Source: Flavobacterium tructae
GTDB taxonomy: Bacteria; Bacteroidota; Bacteroidia; Flavobacteriales; Flavobacteriaceae
Length of the DNA: 64,000 nt
Direction: 5' to 3'
Assembly: GCF_002217475.1 (NCBI RefSeq)
Contig: NZ_MUHH01000017.1
Span: forward strand, 172,999 to 236,998
The notes beneath the pieces are model-generated. The model was not told the DNA's origin, made no database searches, and saw nothing but the letters and a program-made list of their open reading frames with translations. Of this stretch, positions 52,061-60,586 are shown one piece after another. The position numbers and the translations under genes were made by a program. Numbering within the stretch: the first letter of the stretch is position 1; each line of letters opens with the position of its first letter.

Positions 52061-54700
52061 ATGAAACAGCAACATTCTTATTTAGGCATATTATTTTTGA
52101 TATTGTGCTTAATCTCTGTTCCAAACCATCTGTTTGCCCAGGATAAAAATACCGTTTCCGGGAAGGTACTTGATGATAGCGGCCAAACTATTCCGGGAGC
52201 CAATGTTTCTCTTAAAGGAACAGATAAAAATACGATTACAGATGAAAATGGAAAGTTTGTATTTTCGAATGTTTCCGCCGGAGATTATACCATTGTAGCG
52301 ACGAATGTTGGTTACAAAACCTTTGGAAAACAAATCACCGTAAAAGAAGGAGAATCTTTAGAGGTTAATTTACTTCTGGAAGGGGAATCACAAAGTTTGA
52401 AAGAAGTTGTGGTAACGGGATCTTCAAGTCCGAGGTCTAAATTAGAATCCAGTGTGGCCATTACCACCATGGGAGCTAAGGCTATCGAAGACAGAGCTCC
52501 GGCAAGTACGGCTGCTTTATTGCAAACGATTCCCGGATTTGTGGTAGAAGCCTCGGGAGGAGAAATTGGAAATAACCTTTTTGCGAGAGGAATTCCGTCT
52601 GCGGGAGCCTATGAGTATGTGCAGATTCAGGAAGACGGATTACCGGTTTTTGAAGATGGGGCTTTGCAGTTTGCAAATGCCGATACTTTTTACAGACTAG
52701 ACGAAACCGTAAGTAAAATGGAAGCGGTTCGTGGAGGTTCGGCATCTATTTTTGCTAATAATGCACCGGGAGGAATCATCAACTTCATTTCGAAAACAGG
52801 ACAGAATGATTTTCAGGGAAGGGCTAAATTCTCGACTTCAGATTATGGAATGTTCAGAACCGACCTTAATTTATCAGGGGCTTTAATTCAGGATAAATTG
52901 TTCTTTAATATTGGAGGTTTTTACAGAGCTGATAATGGAGTAAGAAATACCGGTTTTACTGCTAATAAAGGAGGGCAGATCAAAGGAAACATTACTTATA
53001 AATTTGATGATAACGATTATTTAAGAATTAACTTCAAACATCTGGATGACAGAAATGCGTTCTATTTACCGATTCCGCTAAAAAGTAACAATGGTAAAAT
53101 CGAAGGAATTCCGGGTTTTAATCCAAATTACGGAACCTTGACGTCAGTAAATTTTAGCCGTTTAAATGTGCCTCAATACGGAGGCGGAACTTTTACAGCA
53201 GATTTAGAAGACGGTTCTCATCCGATAATCAATTCGATTGGTGCTGAATTCAAAAAGAAGATATCGGAGAAAGTGACGTTCAAGAATGCATTCAAACAAA
53301 CCAATATCAATTTGAATTACAATGCTATTTTTCCAAATGGAGGTCCGTGGACACAAGATGCTTATGCAACAGGGGTTCAGAATACCACGGCCAGTAACCT
53401 GACCTATTCTTATGTAGATAACGGAGCAACACTTGATCCGAATGCCTTAATTATGAGAGCAGATCTTTGGCACATCGAGAAAAAGATGAATAATTTTGCG
53501 AATAATTTCTCTTTTGCGTTTGATTTAGATCCTGTAAAACTGACTGCGGGCTACTATTATTCCAACTGGAAATCGAATCAATACTGGAATTGGAATTCGT
53601 ATTTAGTAGGAGTTTCAGACAATCCGAGATTGTTAAATGTAAAAGACAATACATCAGGTGTAAATCATACCTGGAATGGGGTGGAGAGAATTACTTGGTT
53701 AGAAAGAGACGCGCAAACTAAAGGAGTTTTGAATGATGTTTATGCCGATGCCGAAATTAAAGCGACAGACAAGCTGACTTTCAATGCGGGCTTACGATAT
53801 AATAAAGACAAATATTCAGGGTACCGAGACAATGCGAGATTTTTTGCAGAGAATTTGGGAGTTTTAAACAATAATACGGCGGATGATAAGGTAACAACGG
53901 TAAAAGGAAATCCGTATACGTATTGGAGATATGATGTGAGTGAATGGTCGTATACCGCTGCCGGAAACTACAAATTCAATGACAACATGGCTTCGTATGT
54001 ACGTTACAGCCACGGTTTCAGATCGCCTATCGAAGAGTCTTTTTATGATAATGCAGCCGATTTGAGTAAGCTGGAAAACACCGAAGTAAATCAGTTTGAG
54101 TTGGGGTATAAATATTCTAATTCTTTCTTCAATGTAAATGCCAACCTGTTTCATATGAATTTGAAAAATGTTGCTTTTACGGATATTTTATCGGATGGAT
54201 CTTCTGAGAATAAATTCGCCGATGTAAACAATATTGGTCTTGAAGTAGAAACCAATGCCAGATACAAAATGGTAAAAATGAACTTTACCTTCACCGTTCA
54301 AAAACCGGAGTATGATAATTTTACGGGTTCCAATGCTGACGGATCTACTTTTAATTTTAACGGAAACACAGCCAGAAGAATCCCTAAGTTTTTCTGTAAT
54401 TTAAGACCGGAAGTTGATATTACAAAAGATTTTACAGCGTATGTTCAGTTCTCTTATTATGATAAAAAATTCACGAATCAGGACAATAAACAAGTTTTGC
54501 CGGCTTATAAAGAAGTAGGGGCAGGATTAAATTATACCTATCATAATCTTCGTTTTGCGGTTGATGCTTCAAACTTGTTCAATGAAATTGGTTTAACCGA
54601 AGGTGACCCAAGACAGACTACCTCTGCAGCAAGCGATGTGTTTATGGCAAGACCAATTTTAGGACGTGCTTTTAGATTTTCGGTGGCGATTAACTTTTAA
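52061..54700 (+). CDS. TonB-dependent receptor of the trehalose locus
   Basis: The 879-residue outer-membrane receptor has a signal peptide (1-26, ending LFAQ), a carboxypeptidase-regulatory-like domain (about 30-115, VSGKVLDDSGQTIPGANVSL), a plug (about 130-250) and a large barrel that ends in Phe (FRFSVAINF). There is no SusD partner, so it is not a typical SusC; receptors without SusD can import small sugars. Cotranscription with the MFS and trehalase genes suggests trehalose or a related disaccharide as cargo, an inference from context. Confidence 0.85.
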   Translation: MKQQHSYLGILFLILCLISVPNHLFAQDKNTVSGKVLDDSGQTIPGANVSLKGTDKNTITDENGKFVFSNVSAGDYTIVATNVGYKTFGKQITVKEGESLEVNLLLEGESQSLKEVVVTGSSSPRSKLESSVAITTMGAKAIEDRAPASTAALLQTIPGFVVEASGGEIGNNLFARGIPSAGAYEYVQIQEDGLPVFEDGALQFANADTFYRLDETVSKMEAVRGGSASIFANNAPGGIINFISKTGQNDFQGRAKFSTSDYGMFRTDLNLSGALIQDKLFFNIGGFYRADNGVRNTGFTANKGGQIKGNITYKFDDNDYLRINFKHLDDRNAFYLPIPLKSNNGKIEGIPGFNPNYGTLTSVNFSRLNVPQYGGGTFTADLEDGSHPIINSIGAEFKKKISEKVTFKNAFKQTNINLNYNAIFPNGGPWTQDAYATGVQNTTASNLTYSYVDNGATLDPNALIMRADLWHIEKKMNNFANNFSFAFDLDPVKLTAGYYYSNWKSNQYWNWNSYLVGVSDNPRLLNVKDNTSGVNHTWNGVERITWLERDAQTKGVLNDVYADAEIKATDKLTFNAGLRYNKDKYSGYRDNARFFAENLGVLNNNTADDKVTTVKGNPYTYWRYDVSEWSYTAAGNYKFNDNMASYVRYSHGFRSPIEESFYDNAADLSKLENTEVNQFELGYKYSNSFFNVNANLFHMNLKNVAFTDILSDGSSENKFADVNNIGLEVETNARYKMVKMNFTFTVQKPEYDNFTGSNADGSTFNFNGNTARRIPKFFCNLRPEVDITKDFTAYVQFSYYDKKFTNQDNKQVLPAYKEVGAGLNYTYHNLRFAVDASNLFNEIGLTEGDPRQTTSAASDVFMARPILGRAFRFSVAINF

Positions 54701-54805
54701 GAGATGTGGGAGGTGAAATATAAGATGTGAGGTGTAGAGTATGTTCGAAACTTGAAACCTGAAATCTGAAACATTTCGCCAACTAAAAGACAAACCAATA
54801 AGTAC

Positions 54806-56026
54806 ATGAAAAACATAGGAATCAAAATTTCACTCTATCTCAATTATTTTGTCTTCGCTATTCTACTGAATAGCGTAGGCATTGTGATTTTGAAATCGCA
54901 GAAAAATTATGGAGTAGATGAAGTTCAGGCGAGTATTTTAGAAGCGTTTAAGGACATGCCTATTGCGATTGTTTCCTTTTTTATAGCCTCTTTTTTGCCC
55001 AGAATCGGATATCGAAAATCCATGCTGATTGGTTTGGGGTTGGTTACTCTGGCTTGTATTTCTATGTATTTTGGGAATTCATTCGACAATGCTAAAATTC
55101 TCTTTGCAACCGTTGGAGTTTCGTTTGCCTTGATTAAAGTTTCGGTTTATTCCCTAATTGGTACCGTGACCGAAACCAAAAAAGAGCACAATGCTTTGAT
55201 GAGCAGTATTGAAGGTTTTTTTATGGTTGGAATTGCACTGGCTTATTTTCTGTTTCCGGCTTTTAATAAGGAAGAAGATCCCAATTCGTGGCTAAATGTG
55301 TATTGGTTTCTGGCCGGATTGTCGTTGCTGTCGTTTCTGTTTTTGTTCTTTGTGAAATTTGAAGAAACCGAAGTCGCCGCGGGAGCAGATCTCAGAGATG
55401 ATTTCATGCAAATGTTCCGTTTAATGGCAAAATTACTAACGGTTATTTTTGTGATTAGTGTCTTTTTGTTCGTAATGATTGAACAGGGAATCCTTTCGTG
55501 GCTGCCTACGTTCAATACCAAAGTGCTGCATTTACCGGAGAATATAAGCATTATGATGGCTAGTATTTTGGCCATTTCATTGGCAGCCGGAAGGATGATT
55601 GCCGGAATTGTAACTAAAAAAGTGGGCTGGATCTGGGTGTTGAGTTTCTGTATTCTTTCAGCCATGCTGATTGTGGTTTTCGTACTTCCAAAAACCGTCG
55701 GATTAGAAGTGAAAAGTATCAATACTTTGGCAGATATACCTTTAATTGGTTTCGCATTTCCTTTAATCGGATTGTTTATTGCGCCAATTTATCCGTTGTT
55801 AAACTCGATAGTATTGAGTGCGCTGCCTAAAAATCTGCAAAGTTCAATGACAGGATTAATTGTGATTTTCTCGGCTCTTGGCGGAACATTAGGCTCCAGA
55901 ATAACAGGCTGGCTGTTCAAAAATGAAGGACCGGAAAAGGCATTTTATTTTACATTAATTCCAATGTCTTTATTATTAGTGTCTTTTTTTATTCTTAAAA
56001 AAATAACTGCAAAAGATGAAATTTAA
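54806..56026 (+). CDS. Major facilitator superfamily transporter of the trehalose locus
   Basis: The 406-residue inner-membrane protein has 12 predicted helices, with the loop between helices 2 and 3 reading PRIGYRKSMLIGLG, a weak form of the MFS motif A (GxxxDRxGRR). Family sugar transporters of the FucP/GlcP kind are similar in general layout. Its last bases overlap the trehalase start by 11 bases, so translation is probably coupled, and the cargo is probably intact trehalose delivered to a cytoplasmic trehalase. The substrate is inferred from context only. Confidence 0.8.
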   Translation: MKNIGIKISLYLNYFVFAILLNSVGIVILKSQKNYGVDEVQASILEAFKDMPIAIVSFFIASFLPRIGYRKSMLIGLGLVTLACISMYFGNSFDNAKILFATVGVSFALIKVSVYSLIGTVTETKKEHNALMSSIEGFFMVGIALAYFLFPAFNKEEDPNSWLNVYWFLAGLSLLSFLFLFFVKFEETEVAAGADLRDDFMQMFRLMAKLLTVIFVISVFLFVMIEQGILSWLPTFNTKVLHLPENISIMMASILAISLAAGRMIAGIVTKKVGWIWVLSFCILSAMLIVVFVLPKTVGLEVKSINTLADIPLIGFAFPLIGLFIAPIYPLLNSIVLSALPKNLQSSMTGLIVIFSALGGTLGSRITGWLFKNEGPEKAFYFTLIPMSLLLVSFFILKKITAKDEI

Positions 56027-57881
56027 ACTACATATATCCCAAACTATCGAAAAACTATTGACTCAGGAAGATACTGACGGCGATAAAAAAATAACGATCG
56101 ATGATCATGGTCCGAAGCGATTTTTACTGAACGGTGAAGAGGGAAATTCAATCCTTATTGAAGGAACCTATCAGCTTTCAAACTTATTGCAGGAACTGGC
56201 TTTGGCTAAAAAGGAAAATACGGAATTTGCCGAAATCAGTCTGGATCAAATCATTGAAGATCCTGTAAAAAGAATCTCCGGAAAAATAAAAAACCTGTAT
56301 TGGAAAGGACTGACACGTACGATTGATGCCAATGGGGTGAAAAAAATACTAGAAGACAATAAAATAGAAAATGCGATTTCGTATTTGTACGTGCCTTTTG
56401 GAGATGAAATCGTTTTTGATTATTTCAAAAAACTGGAAGCTGTAACTCCAAAGTTAAAAGTGGTACAAATGCCGAAACATATTTCACCGGAATATGTATT
56501 GTCGCTCAATCAAAAACCGGGCATACTGGCTTTGGCACTTCAAATTAAAAACAATGAAATTTCGGGAGTTCCTTTTGTAGTTCCCGGCGGAAGGTTTAAT
56601 GAAATGTACGGCTGGGACAGTTATTTTATTGCGAAAGGACTTTTGATAGATGATAAAATAGAGTTGGCTCTGGGAATTGCAGAGAATTTTAAATACCAGA
56701 TTGATCATTACGGAAAAATACTAAATGCCAACCGGAGTTATTATTTAACCCGTACGCAGCCTCCGCTTTATACGTCCTTGATAAGAGATGTTTTAGAAAA
56801 ATCGAATCCGGATATTTTCTGGATTGAAAGACATTTAAAAACGGCCATTAAAGAATATCTGACAGTTTGGATGGAGGAAGGCAAAAGACTAACCGCTAAT
56901 GGGTTGAATCGGTACAAAGCTGAAGGAATCGGACTTCCGTTTGAAGTAGAAGAGGGGCATTTTGATGATATTCTGGAGCAATACGCACCAAAATACAATT
57001 TGTCTACCCGTGAATTCGAAAAAAAATATCTGGAAAGGGAAGTGGTCGATGTCGAATTGGATAAGTATTTTATTCACGACCGAAGCATGCGCGAAAGCGG
57101 TCATGACACGACCAACAGACTGGTTGGAATTTGTGCCAATTTAAATACCGTTGCGATCAATAGTCTGCTTTACAAATACGAAACGGATATTGCGTTTTTG
57201 ATTAGGAAATATTTTAAAAACGAATTTCAATATTTTGAGGACCAGTCTTTTTCAACCGAATATTGGCTTGCGAAAGCAGCTTCGCGAAAAGAAAAAATCA
57301 ATCAATTGTGTTGGAATTCAGAATATGGATGTTATCTGGATTATAATTTTGTAAATGAGGAGCAGCATTTTTTTGAGGCTGCAACTACTTTTTACCCGCT
57401 TTGGGCCAAAATAAGCACACCCGAACAAGCTGATATTCTGGTAAAGAAGACCCTTCCAAAATTTAAGATGAAAGGCGGAATTGCCGGAAGTACCAAAGAA
57501 TCCATTGCAGCTATAGACGAAAACGCACCTGTACGTCAATGGGATTATCCGTTTGGATGGGCACCGCATCAAATGCTTTTATGGGAAGGTTTGCTGAATT
57601 ATAATTTTAATGAAGAAGCACAGGAAATGGTGTACCGCTGGCTTTGGCTGATTACCAGAAATGCAGTGGATTATAACGGAACCATTCCGGAAAAGTTTGA
57701 TTTATCGATCAGCTCGCATAAAATCTTTGCAGAATATGGAAACGTCGGAACCGAATTTGACTTTATCCCCGAAGAAGGTTTCGGATGGATGAATGCTTCG
57801 TACCAGTATGGTTTAACCATTTTGGAAGAAGATTTAAAACAAAAATTATCGGACTTGGTTGATCCGGATGTACTTTTTTAG
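56016..57881 (+). CDS. Neutral (fungal-type) trehalase, glycoside hydrolase family 37
   Basis: The 621-residue cytoplasmic enzyme (no signal peptide) hydrolyses trehalose to two glucose. Both trehalase signatures are present: PGGRFNEMYGWDSYF near residue 190 and QWDYPFGWAP at 508. The acid Asp364 lies in RESGHDTTNR, which is the form found in yeast Nth1 rather than the RESGWDFSSR of E. coli trehalases. Residues 19-30 (DTDGDKKITIDD) followed by HGPKR form the calcium-binding loop of fungal neutral trehalases. The gene overlaps the MFS gene by 11 bases and ends the locus. No 14-3-3-type partner is expected in a bacterium. Confidence 0.92.
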   Translation: MKFKLHISQTIEKLLTQEDTDGDKKITIDDHGPKRFLLNGEEGNSILIEGTYQLSNLLQELALAKKENTEFAEISLDQIIEDPVKRISGKIKNLYWKGLTRTIDANGVKKILEDNKIENAISYLYVPFGDEIVFDYFKKLEAVTPKLKVVQMPKHISPEYVLSLNQKPGILALALQIKNNEISGVPFVVPGGRFNEMYGWDSYFIAKGLLIDDKIELALGIAENFKYQIDHYGKILNANRSYYLTRTQPPLYTSLIRDVLEKSNPDIFWIERHLKTAIKEYLTVWMEEGKRLTANGLNRYKAEGIGLPFEVEEGHFDDILEQYAPKYNLSTREFEKKYLEREVVDVELDKYFIHDRSMRESGHDTTNRLVGICANLNTVAINSLLYKYETDIAFLIRKYFKNEFQYFEDQSFSTEYWLAKAASRKEKINQLCWNSEYGCYLDYNFVNEEQHFFEAATTFYPLWAKISTPEQADILVKKTLPKFKMKGGIAGSTKESIAAIDENAPVRQWDYPFGWAPHQMLLWEGLLNYNFNEEAQEMVYRWLWLITRNAVDYNGTIPEKFDLSISSHKIFAEYGNVGTEFDFIPEEGFGWMNASYQYGLTILEEDLKQKLSDLVDPDVLF

Positions 57882-57890
57882 TTAAAAGGG

Positions 57891-58048
57891 GGCTTCGACT
57901 TCGCTCAGCCGGACACAACGTTATCATTTAAATTATTGTGTCCGGCTGAGCGAAGTCTATTATCAAGCCGAGATTCGACTGTCATGCCGAACGAAGTCAA
58001 ATGTCATGCTGAGCGAAGTCAAATGTCAGGCTGAGCGAAGTCGAAGCC
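57891..58048. repeat. CTGAGCGAAGTC repeat cluster between convergent genes
   Basis: GACTTCGCTCAGCCGGACAC (from 57898) has its complement ending at 57957, forming an inverted repeat. Then come three tandem 22-base units with GAGCGAAGTC-like cores at 57981-58002, 58003-58024 and 58025-58046. GGCTTCGACTTCGCTCAGCC (57891-57910) is the exact complement of the last stretch (58029-58048), so the whole cluster can close into one large hairpin. It fills the gap between the trehalase and the polyprenyl synthase stop codon. Confidence 0.8.
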
Positions 58049-59022
58049 TAGACCTTTCTCCCCATTAAGTTCTCCCCGAAAGTACGCAGTATGTTTTTCT
58101 TTTCAGCGTTAAGATCCATTTTATCCAGCGTTTCAAAAGCTTTAAAAGTATACATTTCAATGGCATCCTGAGTGGCTTTTGAAGCACCGGATTCATTAAA
58201 AATGTTTTTTGCAGTAGCTATTTTAGCTGTGTTGTCTTCTAATTGTAAACTGAATAATTGCTCTAATTCTGAAGCTTTTTCAGGAGAAGAAAATTCTCTT
58301 GCTTTGAGGTATAAATACGTTTTTTTGTTTTCAATAATGTCTCCGCCCACTTGTTTTCCGAAAGTTTCCGGATCTCCAAAAGCGTCCAGATAATCATCCT
58401 GAAGCTGGAAAGCAAGCCCTAAATTCAATCCGAAATCATAAATTAAATCACCTTCTTTTTCAGATGTTTTGGCTACGATGGCTCCCATTTTCATGGCAGC
58501 AGCAACCAGAACAGCCGTTTTATATTCGATCATTTTTAGGTATTCCGGAATCGTAACATCATTTCTTTGTTCAAAGTCAACATCCCATTGTTGCCCTTCA
58601 CAAACTTCAAGAGCTGTTTTGCTGAATAGTTTTGCTAAGTTTCTGAAAACAATTGGTTCGTATTGCTCAAAATACTGATACGCCAGAATAAGCATGGCAT
58701 CACCGGACAAAATTCCGGTGTTGAGGTCCCATTTTTCATGAACAGTTTCCTGTCCTCTTCTCAAAGGCGCATCATCCATAATATCGTCATGTACAAGCGA
58801 GAAATTATGAAAGACTTCCACTGCCATTGCAGCCGGAAGTGCTGTTGTATAAGGAGTATTAAAAACTTCTGCGGCCATCAAAGTAAGTACGGGACGAATT
58901 CTTTTTCCGCCGAGGCCCAGAATGTATTCAATAGGTGCGTAAAGATTTTTGGGTTCTTTTTGTATGCTTTGGTTTTTTAAATAATGAATAAAAAAATCCT
59001 GGTACTGACTAATATCGTGCAT
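58048..59022 (-). CDS. Polyprenyl diphosphate synthase (trans-isoprenyl type)
   Basis: The 324-residue enzyme condenses isopentenyl diphosphate with an allylic primer. Both Asp-rich motifs are present: DDIMDD at residues 79-84 (with PLRRG) and DDYLD at 209-213 (FQLQDD). GGKRIRP near residue 38 binds diphosphate. The fifth residue before the first motif is small or polar rather than bulky aromatic, which suggests a chain longer than C15, probably octaprenyl-type for menaquinone, but product length is not certain. The ATG at 59022 lies after a -7 box. The stop codon directly adjoins the repeat cluster. Confidence 0.9.
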   Translation of the reverse strand: MHDISQYQDFFIHYLKNQSIQKEPKNLYAPIEYILGLGGKRIRPVLTLMAAEVFNTPYTTALPAAMAVEVFHNFSLVHDDIMDDAPLRRGQETVHEKWDLNTGILSGDAMLILAYQYFEQYEPIVFRNLAKLFSKTALEVCEGQQWDVDFEQRNDVTIPEYLKMIEYKTAVLVAAAMKMGAIVAKTSEKEGDLIYDFGLNLGLAFQLQDDYLDAFGDPETFGKQVGGDIIENKKTYLYLKAREFSSPEKASELEQLFSLQLEDNTAKIATAKNIFNESGASKATQDAIEMYTFKAFETLDKMDLNAEKKNILRTFGENLMGRKV

Positions 59023-59048
59023 AAAATGAAATTCTGATTTGCGAGGTC

Positions 59049-59056
59049 CAAAGATA
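59049..59056 (-). promoter_or_regulatory. -7 box (TATCTTTG) of the polyprenyl synthase gene
   Basis: On the minus strand TATCTTTG lies 26 bases before the ATG at 59022 and excludes the longer frame from 59064. Confidence 0.6.
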
Positions 59057-59170
59057 CAATTCATTAATTAAATTATTCTTTTTTTTAAAATTGAAATGAT
59101 TAATCAGCATTTAAAATAGGCTTTAGATTCCCTAATTTGTAAGATGTTAAAATTATTTTCAAAAAAACTT

Positions 59171-59198
59171 GGAAACTTTTTTGGTATTCAGAGTTTCC
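59171..59198. promoter_or_regulatory. TetR-type operator 1 (GGAAACT-N14-AGTTTCC), yceI promoter
   Basis: GGAAACT (59171-59177) and AGTTTCC (59192-59198) are separated by 14 bases. The site overlaps the -33 TTTG and ends 4 bases before the -7 box, so binding would block RNA polymerase. Confidence 0.8.
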
Positions 59199-59210
59199 TG
59201 TCTATATTTG
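59180..59210 (+). promoter_or_regulatory. Consensus promoter of yceI
   Basis: TTTG (59180-59183), 19 bases, then TATATTTG (59203-59210): an exact match to the Bacteroidota -33/-7 consensus. Transcription would start near 59217. Confidence 0.85.
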
Positions 59211-59222
59211 CACCGTCGAACA

Positions 59223-59250
59223 GGAAACTTGAAACACTCAAATAGTTTCC
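59223..59250. promoter_or_regulatory. TetR-type operator 2 (GGAAACT-N14-AGTTTCC), yceI leader
   Basis: GGAAACT (59223-59229) and AGTTTCC (59244-59250), again 14 bases apart, lie just downstream of the predicted yceI transcription start. The centres of operators 1 and 2 are 52 bases apart, close to five helical turns. Confidence 0.8.
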
Positions 59251-59294
59251 TTGTAGAATTGAGAAATGTATAACCTCAGTAAAAACAGTAATTT

Positions 59295-59816
59295 ATGAAA
59301 ACAACATGGACCTTAGATTCTAGCCAATCAGATGTTTTGATTAAAATGAGACATTCGATTATTGCTTACATGGGAGGAACTACAAATAAATTTGGTGGTT
59401 ATGTGAATATTGAAGACAATGAAGTAGAAGATGCATCGGTTGAGTTTTCGCTTGACATTAACAACAAGATTGATAATTTTCAGCAAATTGATACTTATTT
59501 ACAACTTCAGGATTTGTTTGATGTAAACGAGCATCCGATTATTAGTTTCAAATCGACTTCGTTTCAAAAAGTAAACAACAATATTAATTTTTTCAAGGGT
59601 GACTTAACGATTAAAGATGTTACGAAAGTAGTGGAACTTGATGCCGAGTTTATAGGGGTTAATACGTACAATGGTGAGAAGAAAGTTGCTTTTGAAATCA
59701 AAGGAGACATTAAGCGTCAGGATTTTGGTTTAGATTATAATTCGTTCAGTCATAATGGAGGATTGGCTTTAGGAAAAGACATTAAGCTTATTGCAAATTT
59801 AGAGTTTAGCATATAA
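59295..59816 (+). CDS. YceI-family lipid-binding-like protein
   Basis: The 173-residue protein has the YceI lipocalin-like beta-barrel pattern (TTWTLDSSQSDVLIKMRHSII, VEFSLDIN, HPIISFKSTSF, GDLTIKDVTKVVELDAEF and DFGLDYNSF). Characterised members bind polyprenoid or other amphiphilic lipids. Unlike E. coli YceI it has no signal peptide and should be cytoplasmic. It is separately transcribed but carries the same operator pair as the TetR-efflux operon that follows. Confidence 0.88.
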   Translation: MKTTWTLDSSQSDVLIKMRHSIIAYMGGTTNKFGGYVNIEDNEVEDASVEFSLDINNKIDNFQQIDTYLQLQDLFDVNEHPIISFKSTSFQKVNNNINFFKGDLTIKDVTKVVELDAEFIGVNTYNGEKKVAFEIKGDIKRQDFGLDYNSFSHNGGLALGKDIKLIANLEFSI

Positions 59817-59863
59817 ATCTTACAGAATGAAGTAAATTAATGTAAAATTATTACAAATATTAC

Positions 59864-59891
59864 GGAAACTATTTTCGTGAGTTTAGTTTCC
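59864..59891. promoter_or_regulatory. TetR-type operator 3 (GGAAACT-N14-AGTTTCC), tetR promoter
   Basis: GGAAACT (59864-59870) and AGTTTCC (59885-59891) are 14 bases apart and end 4 bases before the -7 box at 59896, the same geometry as operator 1. Confidence 0.8.
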
Positions 59892-59895
59892 TCAG

Positions 59896-59903
59896 TATAT
59901 TTG
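59896..59903 (+). promoter_or_regulatory. -7 box (TATATTTG) of the TetR-efflux operon
   Basis: TATATTTG lies 21 bases before the ATG at 59925, with a TTTTC in place of the -33 TTTG at about 59872-59876. Confidence 0.7.
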
Positions 59904-59924
59904 TAATGCAATTTGAAAATTAAA

Positions 59925-60524
59925 ATGAAAGAGAAAATCATAGCAAAAGCAAGCGAGCTGTTTTTAAAACTTGGATTTAAAAGTGTCACAATGGACGACA
60001 TAGCAGGAGAAATGTGTATTTCGAAAAAAACGATCTACAAATATTTCTGTAATAAAGAAGTCCTGATTGAGGAAAGTACCTCATTGGTTCATAAGCAGGT
60101 ACACGAAATAATTGACACTATTGTAGCGAAAAATTACAATTCTATTCATGAAAATTTTGAAATCAGAGAAATGTTCAGAGACATGTTTAAAAACAACATC
60201 GATACTTCGCCCATTTATCAGCTAAAAAAGCATTATCCGGATATTTATCAAAATATATTGTGCCAGGAGATTGATTTGTGCAGCCATTGGTTCAGAAAGA
60301 ATATTGAAAAAGGAATTAGTGAGGGGCTTTATCGTGAAGACCTGAATGTAGACGTTTATGTGAAATTTTATTATACACTAATTTTTCACATCAACGAGAC
60401 TACCGTTTCGGAAAGTGAAGCACAAAAAATAGAACTGGAGGCACTGGAATATCACACCAGAGCTATGGCTACAGAAAAAGGAATAGTAGAATTGGAAAAG
60501 CAACTTAAGAAAATCAGAGTATAA
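59925..60524 (+). CDS. TetR/AcrR-family regulator of the efflux operon
   Basis: The 199-residue regulator has an N-terminal helix-turn-helix (about 20-44, VTMDDIAGEMCISKKTIYKYF) and a variable helical ligand-binding domain. It is the first gene of a unit with TolC, adaptor and RND genes, and three 28-base operators at its own and the yceI promoter indicate autorepression and repression of yceI. Ligand unknown; pump substrates or membrane lipids are likely. I chose the ATG at 59925 over a TTG twelve bases earlier. Confidence 0.9.
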   Translation: MKEKIIAKASELFLKLGFKSVTMDDIAGEMCISKKTIYKYFCNKEVLIEESTSLVHKQVHEIIDTIVAKNYNSIHENFEIREMFRDMFKNNIDTSPIYQLKKHYPDIYQNILCQEIDLCSHWFRKNIEKGISEGLYREDLNVDVYVKFYYTLIFHINETTVSESEAQKIELEALEYHTRAMATEKGIVELEKQLKKIRV

Positions 60525-60586
60525 TCATCAATCAATAATAGTATGATTTTTTTAAATCATCAACACAAACAAATATCTAACAGCAT

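Noticed and set aside
55243..55722. 159-codon minus-strand frame inside the MFS gene
   Set aside because: It is antisense to a well-supported membrane transporter and has no recognisable protein features.
57981..58046. Three 22-bp repeats as a possible CRISPR array
   Set aside because: Units are directly adjacent without unique spacers and are part of a larger palindromic cluster; no cas gene is present.
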